A stretch of 64,000 nt of DNA from Clostridiales bacterium. GTDB taxonomy: Bacteria > Bacillota > Clostridia > Christensenellales > UBA1242. This document shows, in pieces, positions 8,125 through 14,695 of this stretch; positions within the stretch are counted from its first letter, which is position 1, and each line of letters begins with the position of its first letter. Location: NCBI GenBank assembly GCA_918262735.1, contig CAKJYJ010000001.1:1-64000 (forward strand). The letters are read 5' to 3'. The notes under the pieces are model-generated. The model did not search any database. It saw nothing but the letters and a program-made list of their open reading frames with translations, and had not been told where the DNA came from. A program made the position numbers and the translations under genes.

Positions 8125-8730
8125 ATGAAAACAAATCATAAGCTAGAAAAAATAGAAAAAAAGACGGATAACAAATACTTAAATTATTATGTTTTAACCT
8201 ACGATAATAACGGCAAAGAATTTAATTATTTTATGGCGTCTAGAAGAAGTGAAGACAATTTGGTTGCAACTAATCCAAATAATAAAATTGCCGATGCTGT
8301 TAGGGTTGTTCCATATTTTTATAAGAACGGTAAAATTTATGTGGTTTTAATTAAAGAGTTTAGGTACGCCTTAAACAAATATATTCTGAGCACACCGGCC
8401 GGTGTTGTTGACCCCGGCGAAACTGAGCTTACAACCGCAAGAAGAGAATTAAAAGAAGAAATTGGAGCAAGGGTTAAAAAAATTCAAAGAATAACCAGGG
8501 CTTGTTATTCTAGTGCTGGACTGTCTGACGAAAGCATATCTTGTTTTGAAGCCGAAGTTGAACTTTGCGAAAAACAAGCATTGGGAAATTCTGAAGATAT
8601 TGAAATTATTTGTTGTGAGGTTAACAAATTGCCAGCACTCTTCAAAACAAAAGAGTTTGGCTTACAATCTAGACTGCATTTGGAACTGTTTTACCAGAAA
8701 TATAAATCTAATGATTTAGAAAGGAAGTAA
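8125..8730 (+). CDS. Nudix hydrolase, ADP-ribose pyrophosphatase-like
   Basis: The protein has 201 residues with one intact Nudix box, GVVDPGETELTTARRELKEE, which keeps the Glu residues that bind metal (GX5EX7REUXEEXG pattern, about residues 93-115). The upstream part has a typical beta strand set (KIYVVLIKEFRYALNKY) found in ADP-ribose pyrophosphatases. Such enzymes split ADP-ribose into AMP and ribose 5-phosphate, which could feed the PRPP-synthetase-like enzyme of the facing operon. It lies two bases after pncA and two bases before the adenylyltransferase gene. The exact substrate is an inference from context. Confidence 0.85.
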   Translation: MKTNHKLEKIEKKTDNKYLNYYVLTYDNNGKEFNYFMASRRSEDNLVATNPNNKIADAVRVVPYFYKNGKIYVVLIKEFRYALNKYILSTPAGVVDPGETELTTARRELKEEIGARVKKIQRITRACYSSAGLSDESISCFEAEVELCEKQALGNSEDIEIICCEVNKLPALFKTKEFGLQSRLHLELFYQKYKSNDLERK

Positions 8731-8732
8731 TA

Positions 8733-9233
8733 ATGAAAGTTGGAGCGTTTGTTGGAAAGTTTTATCCACCACATATTGGGCATCTGTCGGTTATTGATGA
8801 TATGGCAAATAAATTAGATAAGTTGTATGTTATCATCTCCAAAAATAACACAAGAAGCAAAAACTTATCAAAAAATTTTGAAGAGTTAGATGCTGAGTTG
8901 ATTCAAAAATGGTTTATGAAACACTACTCTAAAAGCAAAAATATTGTGGTTGAAGTTTTTGACGAAAGTAACCTAAAACCATTCCCTGACGACTTAGATA
9001 AATGGTCTGCAAAATTCAAAAAACAATTTCCAGATGTAAACATTAAAATTGCCGATGAAAGCTATAGAGAATTTAACCAAGAGTATTTTTCAGAATACGA
9101 ATTTTGGCCAATTGATAGGGATATAATACCAATTCACTCAACCCAAATTAGAAATAATGTTTTAGAAAATATCAATTACATTATTCCTGAGGCCAGAAAA
9201 TATTTTTTGAAAAAATACACACTTGAAAAGTAA
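8733..9233 (+). CDS. NadR-like nicotinamide/nicotinate mononucleotide adenylyltransferase
   Basis: The 166-residue protein is a single HxGH-type nucleotidyltransferase domain. The N-terminal motif GKFYPPHIGH (about residues 8-17) and the C-terminal motif IHSTQIRNN (the ISSTxxR-type ATP site) are both present. The family transfers AMP from ATP to nicotinate or nicotinamide mononucleotide. The central region (KPFPDDLDKWSAKF) resembles the NadR nucleotidyltransferase domain, but there is no N-terminal helix-turn-helix and no C-terminal ribosylnicotinamide kinase domain. In this operon it would convert NaMN from PncB into NaAD for NadE. It may replace or supplement a NadD encoded elsewhere. Confidence 0.82.
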   Translation: MKVGAFVGKFYPPHIGHLSVIDDMANKLDKLYVIISKNNTRSKNLSKNFEELDAELIQKWFMKHYSKSKNIVVEVFDESNLKPFPDDLDKWSAKFKKQFPDVNIKIADESYREFNQEYFSEYEFWPIDRDIIPIHSTQIRNNVLENINYIIPEARKYFLKKYTLEK

Positions 9234-9254
9234 ATTACAGGAGAATATAGATTT

Positions 9255-9692
9255 ATGAAAATATATTTAGCCGGGCCGTTCTTTAATAAGATTGAACGAA
9301 GCAACATTATGCTTGCACGTGATATTTTGCGCGGTAAGGGGTTAGATGTATTTGTTCCAATGGAACATAAATTCCCAGATGATGACAAAATGTCAAACGA
9401 AGCGTGGAGTAAACTTGTTTATAATTTAGACAAAAATGAAATATACAATTGCGATGCTGTTGTTGCGGTGTACTATGGAATGTATAGCGACACGGGTACC
9501 GCCTGGGAAATTGGATTTGCAAAGGCATTAAATAAAAGAATAATAATCGTACATACCAATTACGTGGGTGTGGCAAGCCTAATGATTAACAGCTGTGCGG
9601 ATTATAATATTGATGGAATTAACAGCTTAAACAATTTTGATTTTAATAATTTTAATAACAATACATCAAATGTGTGTATTGAACAAAAATAA
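9255..9692 (+). CDS. Nucleoside 2-deoxyribosyltransferase-family protein
   Basis: The protein has 145 residues and matches the Nuc_deoxyrib_tr family. It has the N-terminal YLAGPFF strand-loop, a central NCDAVVAVYYG strand, and the catalytic-type motif SDTGTAWEIGFA with the conserved Glu. Family members cleave or exchange the N-glycosidic bond of (deoxy)nucleosides or nucleotides. The placement within an NAD salvage operon suggests a glycosidic-bond reaction on a nicotinamide or ADP-ribose-related compound (inference). The last ~20 residues are Asn-rich. It has its own AGGAG site and lies 21 bases after the adenylyltransferase gene. Confidence 0.8.
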   Translation: MKIYLAGPFFNKIERSNIMLARDILRGKGLDVFVPMEHKFPDDDKMSNEAWSKLVYNLDKNEIYNCDAVVAVYYGMYSDTGTAWEIGFAKALNKRIIIVHTNYVGVASLMINSCADYNIDGINSLNNFDFNNFNNNTSNVCIEQK

Positions 9693-9704
9693 AGTGAGGA
9701 TTTT

Positions 9705-11150
9705 ATGGAAAAATATGAAAATTTACTAATGGATTTTTATGAACTAACAATGGGGCAAGCATACTTTAATAAAAAAGTACAAAATAAGGTTGCCTACTTT
9801 GATTTATTCTTTAGAAAATGTCCAGACGGAGCAAGCTTTGTTATTGCAAACGGGGTTAAAAAATGCGTTGAGTTTTTAAGTCAATTTCATTTTGAGCCAA
9901 GCGATATTGAATATTTAAGGTCGACTGGACAATTCACTGAAGAATACTTACAATATCTTTCAAAATTAAAATTTACTGGCGATATGTGGGCGGTTAAAGA
10001 TGGCACGGTGGTTTTCCCTAATGAGCCAATGATTACCGTTCGAGCACCACTTGTTGAAGCACAACTCGTTGAAACTGCACTACTTTTATATTTTAACCAT
10101 GCAAGCTTAATTACCACCAAGGCAAACCGAATTGTTAGAAGTGCAAAAGGCAGAGCCGTTATGGAATTCGGAACAAGGCGCGCCCAAGGAGAAAGTGCCG
10201 CTGTTGATGGTGCTGTTTATGCGGTTGAGGCTGGTGCCAGTGGAACAGCATGCACCGTTGCTGGCAAAAAATATGGTGTTAAAACTCTTGGCACAATGGC
10301 ACATAGTTTTGTTCAGTCATTTGATAGTGAATTTGAAGCATTTAAGGCGTACGCCGAAAGTTTCCCAGATAACTGTGTGCTTTTGGTTGACACATTTAAC
10401 ACTCTTAAAAGTGGAATACCAAATGCTATTAAAACACACAATGAAGTGCTAAAGCCAATGGGTAAAAAACTTGCTGGAATTAGAATTGATAGTGGCGACC
10501 TTGCATATTTATCTAAACAAGCAAGAAAAATGCTAGATGAGGCAGGAATAAAAGATGCAAAGATTTGCACATCTAACTCACTAGATGAAAATATAATTGA
10601 ATCATTGCTCGCCGAAGGTGCACCAATTGATAGTTTTGGGGTTGGTGAAAATTTAATAACCGCAAAATCTAATCCAGTTTTTGGCGGTGTTTATAAACTG
10701 GTTGCAGTTGAAAAAGACGGCGAAATAATACCAAAAATTAAAATTTCTGATAATAGCGAAAAAATAATCAATCCACATTTTAAGAAGATTGTTAGATATT
10801 TCGACAAAGACGGAAAACTAATAACTGACGTTTTATATGAAAACAATGAAGTTGTACCAACTGGAAGACTAACCCTTAAGCACCCAACACAATCTTGGAC
10901 AACAAAAGATATTGAAGGCTACTCTTGCCTGGATATCAGAGACAAAATGATTGAAAATGGAAAGGTTATAACCACCCTTCCAACAATTAAACAAGTTTCA
11001 GATAATATACAAAAAGAATTAAATACCCTTTGGCCAGAGGCTCTAAGACTTCAAAACCCTCACACCTACACGGTTAATCTTTCGGATAAACTTGCAAAAA
11101 CAAAACAAGATTTATTAAACAAAGCAAAGGAAGATAATGAAAAATTATAG
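9705..11150 (+). CDS. pncB: Nicotinate phosphoribosyltransferase
   Basis: PncB joins nicotinate to PRPP, making nicotinate mononucleotide and pyrophosphate in the Preiss-Handler pathway. The 481-residue length fits the family. Diagnostic stretches are YELTMGQAYF near the N-terminus, EFGTRRAQG (about 148-156), GTMAHSFVQSF (about 197-207, with the His that is phosphorylated in the ATP-coupled reaction) and LLVDTFNTL. It is the last gene of the rightward NAD operon, 12 bases after the deoxyribosyltransferase gene. Together with pncA, the adenylyltransferase and nadE, it gives a full route from nicotinamide to NAD. Confidence 0.95.
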   Translation: MEKYENLLMDFYELTMGQAYFNKKVQNKVAYFDLFFRKCPDGASFVIANGVKKCVEFLSQFHFEPSDIEYLRSTGQFTEEYLQYLSKLKFTGDMWAVKDGTVVFPNEPMITVRAPLVEAQLVETALLLYFNHASLITTKANRIVRSAKGRAVMEFGTRRAQGESAAVDGAVYAVEAGASGTACTVAGKKYGVKTLGTMAHSFVQSFDSEFEAFKAYAESFPDNCVLLVDTFNTLKSGIPNAIKTHNEVLKPMGKKLAGIRIDSGDLAYLSKQARKMLDEAGIKDAKICTSNSLDENIIESLLAEGAPIDSFGVGENLITAKSNPVFGGVYKLVAVEKDGEIIPKIKISDNSEKIINPHFKKIVRYFDKDGKLITDVLYENNEVVPTGRLTLKHPTQSWTTKDIEGYSCLDIRDKMIENGKVITTLPTIKQVSDNIQKELNTLWPEALRLQNPHTYTVNLSDKLAKTKQDLLNKAKEDNEKL

Positions 11151-11159
11151 TAATTTAGT

Positions 11160-11187
11160 TTGTTGTTAATTGATAATAATGTATAAT
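11160..11187 (+). promoter_or_regulatory. Promoter of the histidine phosphatase gene
   Basis: TTGTTG is followed after 16 bases by a perfect TATAAT, 17 bases before the ATG. It may give this gene expression independent of the NAD operon. Confidence 0.55.
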
Positions 11188-11204
11188 ATGCTAGAGGAAA
11201 TGAA

Positions 11205-11714
11205 ATGAAAATAATATTTGTTAGACATGGCAATGATGACAGTAATGGCAAATTGACCCGTATTGGTAAAAAACAGGCTCGGCTTGTGTGCTTGGAACTA
11301 GATTATGAAAATATCGATAAAATATATTGTTCGCCAACCACAAGGACTCGTGAAACAGCCGACATTATTTCAAAAAAATTAAAAATTAACAACATTTGCA
11401 TAGACGCCCGAATAACCGAGCGAGACAAACTTCCTACAAACCTTCCACAGAAAGAAATTGATGAATTCAACAAAAACTACTTAAATCCCAAATTTTCCAG
11501 AACCAACCCTGAAGGTTGCAAAGAATATGTTGATCGCATCTTCGACTTTTTGAATGATATAATTAAAAACAACCCACAAGACAGCACGGTTTTGATTGTT
11601 GGACATAGTAGTATGCTTTATGCTATTAATGCATACATATATAAAACACCAAAAACCAAAGATATTATTTGGACACGAATTGGAAATTGTGGAAAAATAT
11701 GCTATGAAGTTTAG
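11205..11714 (+). CDS. Histidine phosphatase superfamily protein
   Basis: The protein has 169 residues and the phosphoglycerate-mutase-like fold. The catalytic RHG motif is at residues 7-9 (FVRHGND), SPTTRTRETADII provides the second phosphate-binding arginine, and VGHSSMLYAI carries the second catalytic His. Family members range from phosphoglycerate mutases to phosphatases of small metabolites or proteins, and the short length favours a phosphatase. It follows the NAD operon by 54 bases but has its own promoter and is followed by a strong terminator. The substrate is unknown. Confidence 0.85.
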   Translation: MKIIFVRHGNDDSNGKLTRIGKKQARLVCLELDYENIDKIYCSPTTRTRETADIISKKLKINNICIDARITERDKLPTNLPQKEIDEFNKNYLNPKFSRTNPEGCKEYVDRIFDFLNDIIKNNPQDSTVLIVGHSSMLYAINAYIYKTPKTKDIIWTRIGNCGKICYEV

Positions 11715-11754
11715 CAATAAAATACAACAAGAACAAATAAATGAAACATTAAAG

Positions 11755-11784
11755 AATATCACCCCCAACTGGTGATATTTTTTT
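11755..11784 (+). terminator. Bidirectional terminator between the phosphatase gene and htpG
   Basis: AATATCACC pairs with GGTGATATT around a 7-base loop and is followed by seven T. It separates the two converging transcripts. Confidence 0.9.
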
Positions 11785-11809
11785 GTTTATTCTGTCCGCA
11801 CTTTTAAGG

Positions 11810-13639
11810 CTAAATTAACTCACAAACAAGTTTTGTGTAATTTGTGGCATCTTCTAGTTCAAGCCCTGCAGAAAGCCTTGCCTGTTCATATAAAACCTTA
11901 ACCAATTTTTCTGCATAATCCTTATTGTCTATAATTGACTTTTTAAGTTTTTCAAACACAGAAGATTGCATGTTAATTTGCAAAATCTTTTTTGCTTTAA
12001 CCGAATTTTCGTTTGGCGTTCCAACAAAGCTTTTTTCCATATCAAGCGATATTTCGCCATCGGCAAGTAACCCAACAGGGTGATCTTTTAACTTTTGGGT
12101 TAGTTTAACCTCTTCAACCTTATCCCCCAAAATACCCTTTGCAAACGTTTCAACATTTTTATCTTCATCGGTTAAGGTTAATTCCTCCTTTTCTCCGCTT
12201 TCGTTCATAACATTTGCAAACTGCCTGTCAGCGTATTTAACAATCATTTTAAGCACAAGTTCATCAATGTTGTCGGTTAAAACCAAAACGTCATTACCCT
12301 TTTCTAAAACCTCGTCAACCATTGGCATTGTTTTAACAATGTCTTTATTTTTTGCTGGAATATAGTAAATTTTACTCTCGCCCTCTTTGCTCTTTTCAAC
12401 ATACTCCTTAAAGGTTATATTCTTTCCCTCTTTGGTTGAATAGAACATTAAAAGATCTTGAAGCTTTTCCTTGTTTAGACCAAATTCTTTATATATTGTA
12501 TATTTTAATTGAAGCCCAAATTGCTCATAGAACTTTTCATATTTTTCTCTGTCATTTTTTAATATATTCTCAAGTTCTGTTTTAATTTTATTTTCAATAT
12601 TTAACGCAATAACCTGAACGTCTTTACTGTGTTGCAATGTTTCTCTGCTAACATTTAGTGGAAGCTCGGCATCAACAACACCTTTAACAAAGCTAAAATA
12701 GTCTGGCAAAAGTTCCGCATATTTATCGGTTATTAAAACACCATTTGTAAAAAGCTTTAACCCCTTTTCATAATCCTTGGTGTAAAAATTATAGTCAACT
12801 TTTGAAGGAAAATAAAGAAGTGCCTTAAAAGAAACCTTGCCCTCAACACTGTAATGAATTATGTGAAGTGGATTTTCATAATCGTAAAAATTGTTTTTAT
12901 AAAAATCGTTATACTCTTCTTCTTTTATATCTGCCTTATTTCTTTTCCAAAGTGGCACCATTGAATTAACCGTTTCATAAACATTTTCAGTTACTTCATC
13001 TCCCGCATCATTTTTAGAGTTTACAATCTTACTCATCTCAATTGGATACCTAATGTAGTCAGAGTATTTTTTTATAAGGTTTCTAATTTCATATTCCTCT
13101 AAATACTTGTCATAGTTAAAATCCTCAGAATTTGTTTTTATGTGAAGAACAATCTTGGTTCCAACCTCTCCGCCATCTAACTCCTCAATGTCATAACCGC
13201 TTGCCCCATGGCTCTGCCACTTACTAGCCTTGCCATCAAATGTTTTTGAATAAACCTCAACAAAGTCTGCAACCATAAATGCAGAATAAAAACCAACACC
13301 AAATTGACCAATAACCTCTAGGTCCGATTTTTCGCCAAGTTCTTTTTTGAACTCTTCAGTTCCACTCTTGGCAATAGTACCCAAATTCTTTTCAAGTTCC
13401 AAAGCGTCCATTCCAATACCATTATCAGTTATGGTTAGTGTTCTGGCATTCTTATCAATGTCAACCTTAATTTTATATTCCCTTTGCCTATCCGAATTTG
13501 TTAGCGCATCAAAATGTGCCTTATCTATTGCATCACTTGCATTTGATATTAACTCCCTTAAAAATATGTCCTTGTTTGTGTAAATTGAATTAATCATCAT
13601 GTCTAAAATCTTTTTAGATTCCGTCTTAAACGCTTTCAT
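11810..13639 (-). CDS. htpG: Chaperone HtpG (Hsp90 family)
   Basis: HtpG is the bacterial Hsp90, an ATP-dependent dimeric chaperone. The 609-residue protein carries the GHKL ATPase motifs in order: ELISNASDAIDKAHF (about residues 28-42), ITDNGIGM, GTIAKSGTEEF and GQFGVGFYSAFMVAD. The middle domain includes the catalytic-loop region with NVSRETLQHSKDVQ. The C-terminal dimerisation domain is present, so the protein is full length. The gene is monocistronic with a promoter and a CIRCE operator just upstream, which implies HrcA control and heat induction. In Bacillus subtilis htpG is not controlled by CIRCE, so the regulation differs here. Confidence 0.97.
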   Translation of the reverse strand: MKAFKTESKKILDMMINSIYTNKDIFLRELISNASDAIDKAHFDALTNSDRQREYKIKVDIDKNARTLTITDNGIGMDALELEKNLGTIAKSGTEEFKKELGEKSDLEVIGQFGVGFYSAFMVADFVEVYSKTFDGKASKWQSHGASGYDIEELDGGEVGTKIVLHIKTNSEDFNYDKYLEEYEIRNLIKKYSDYIRYPIEMSKIVNSKNDAGDEVTENVYETVNSMVPLWKRNKADIKEEEYNDFYKNNFYDYENPLHIIHYSVEGKVSFKALLYFPSKVDYNFYTKDYEKGLKLFTNGVLITDKYAELLPDYFSFVKGVVDAELPLNVSRETLQHSKDVQVIALNIENKIKTELENILKNDREKYEKFYEQFGLQLKYTIYKEFGLNKEKLQDLLMFYSTKEGKNITFKEYVEKSKEGESKIYYIPAKNKDIVKTMPMVDEVLEKGNDVLVLTDNIDELVLKMIVKYADRQFANVMNESGEKEELTLTDEDKNVETFAKGILGDKVEEVKLTQKLKDHPVGLLADGEISLDMEKSFVGTPNENSVKAKKILQINMQSSVFEKLKKSIIDNKDYAEKLVKVLYEQARLSAGLELEDATNYTKLVCELI

Positions 13640-13664
13640 TCTTTGCCTCCAAATAAATATATTG

Positions 13665-13691
13665 CTAACACTCTTTGTGTGTGAGTGCTAA
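13665..13691 (-). promoter_or_regulatory. CIRCE operator (HrcA site) before htpG
   Basis: The arms CTAACACTC and GAGTGCTAA are separated by nine bases. The right arm matches the CIRCE consensus TTAGCACTC-N9-GAGTGCTAA at 9 of 9 positions and the left arm at 7 of 9. It lies between the promoter and the start codon. Confidence 0.88.
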
Positions 13692-13692
13692 T

Positions 13693-13722
13693 ATTTTAAC
13701 TCTTTTATAGTAAACTTGTCAA
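13693..13722 (-). promoter_or_regulatory. htpG promoter
   Basis: TTGACA is followed after 18 bases by TAAAAT on the minus strand, immediately before the CIRCE element. Confidence 0.75.
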
Positions 13723-13923
13723 CTTAATTTAATGTGTTTTTTTAACTATTTTTGAAAACGCTTTCGTAAAAAATATAATTAATTAATTAAAAATGCCGAA
13801 TAAAATTAATTAAAAATATTTTTCTTAATAATTATTTATGCCTTTCTTTCCCGCGAAATATAACGGTTTTGCTCAAATTTACAAAAAAAATAAAAAAATA
13901 TTAAAAAAATAATAAAAAATGTT

Positions 13924-13954
13924 TTGCAATATTTAAAATATATGATAATATAAT
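13924..13954 (+). promoter_or_regulatory. Promoter of the pilin-like gene
   Basis: TTGCAA is followed after 16 bases by TAATAT, or after 19 bases by an overlapping TATAAT. The leader of ~70 bases can fold a stem between 13961 and 13996 (AAACGA with TCGTTT). The rest of the 13,723-14,029 gap is very AT-rich and holds nothing else I can identify. Confidence 0.5.
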
Positions 13955-14029
13955 GGTGTAACAAAATCAAACGAGAATAAATAATTTCGTTTTTGTAAAA
14001 GATAAATATATTTTGTTTGGAGGTTTATT

Positions 14030-14359
14030 ATGAACAAACTTTATGTAAAAGCATTAACAATGATGCTAGATCCAGAAATTGACGAAAAGTTCCAATGGGT
14101 TAATCAAGTATCCGCAGCAATCCGTTCGGTGCTTATGCCAATTTTAATTGTTGTTGCCGCTGCTGGAACAATTTATGCTGTTGTTCTTGGTGTTAACATG
14201 GCAAGAGCTGACTCTGCTGAAAAAAGAGAAGAAGCAAAGAAAAGAGTTGTTAACGTTTTGATTGGTATGGTCATTATTATTGCGTTGATTCTATTGTTTA
14301 ACTTGTTCATCGATAAAATACTTGGCGTGTTCATTGGAAGCAACGGCGAAACCGCTTAA
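14030..14359 (+). CDS. Small two-helix membrane protein, VirB2/TrbC pilin-like
   Basis: The 109-residue protein has a short N-terminal polar region and two long hydrophobic helices (about residues 34-56 and 76-98) joined by a charged loop (ADSAEKREEAKKR). This layout is that of the VirB2/TrbC-type pilins of type IV secretion systems and of equivalent small proteins of Gram-positive conjugation systems. The next gene in the same direction is VirB6-like, which supports the reading. A strong GGAGG site and a following terminator suggest high, independent expression. A specific family match cannot be proved by eye, because short two-helix proteins are common. Confidence 0.55.
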   Translation: MNKLYVKALTMMLDPEIDEKFQWVNQVSAAIRSVLMPILIVVAAAGTIYAVVLGVNMARADSAEKREEAKKRVVNVLIGMVIIIALILLFNLFIDKILGVFIGSNGETA

Positions 14360-14371
14360 TAACAAATTATA

Positions 14372-14399
14372 TAAATCCCCTTTTGATAGGGGATTTTTT
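14372..14399 (+). terminator. Terminator after the pilin-like gene
   Basis: AAATCCCC pairs with GGGGATTT across an 8-base loop and is followed by T6. Confidence 0.9.
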
Positions 14400-14435
14400 G
14401 TTGCCCAAAATTTATGCATTCATTCTCACACACTT

Positions 14436-14533
14436 CCGCCTGTTCGTTTGTTCACATAACAAATACCTCACCTCTTTACTAACGCTAGGAGCGGTATAAC
14501 ATACCGTAATGCCATTTCAACCAAGCCAGGCGG
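14436..14533. other. Candidate structured RNA or palindromic element in a gene gap
   Basis: The 335-base gap between two type IV secretion-like genes contains nested inverted repeats. CCGCCTG (14436-14442) can pair with CAGGCGG (14527-14533). Inside are a 7-bp hairpin GTTTGTT/AACAAAT (14446-14464) and a perfect hairpin CGGTAT-AAC-ATACCG (14492-14506). This gives a three-way-junction shape on either strand. The G+C content is above that of the neighbouring sequence. No known RNA family is recognised. Confidence 0.35.
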
Positions 14534-14564
14534 CACGTGGAGAAATCTAAAAACATCACCATTG

Positions 14565-14602
14565 TGCGTACGCAAGCGCGCGTACTCGTATATTACGCGT
14601 AT
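14565..14602. other. CpG-dense palindromic cluster before the VirB6-like gene
   Basis: A GTACGC/GCGTAC hairpin (14568-14585) is followed by the palindrome TACGCGTA (about 14594-14601). CpG-rich sequence is rare in this AT-rich DNA. It lies ~95 bases before the next start codon and could be an operator or leader structure. Confidence 0.3.
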
Positions 14603-14695
14603 ATATTTAATTAATATATTTTTGTATTTTTTGAAAAAAGTATGTACAAATATTAAAGTTTTTGTTATACTAATAAAAAAAGGAGGTACGAAGTT

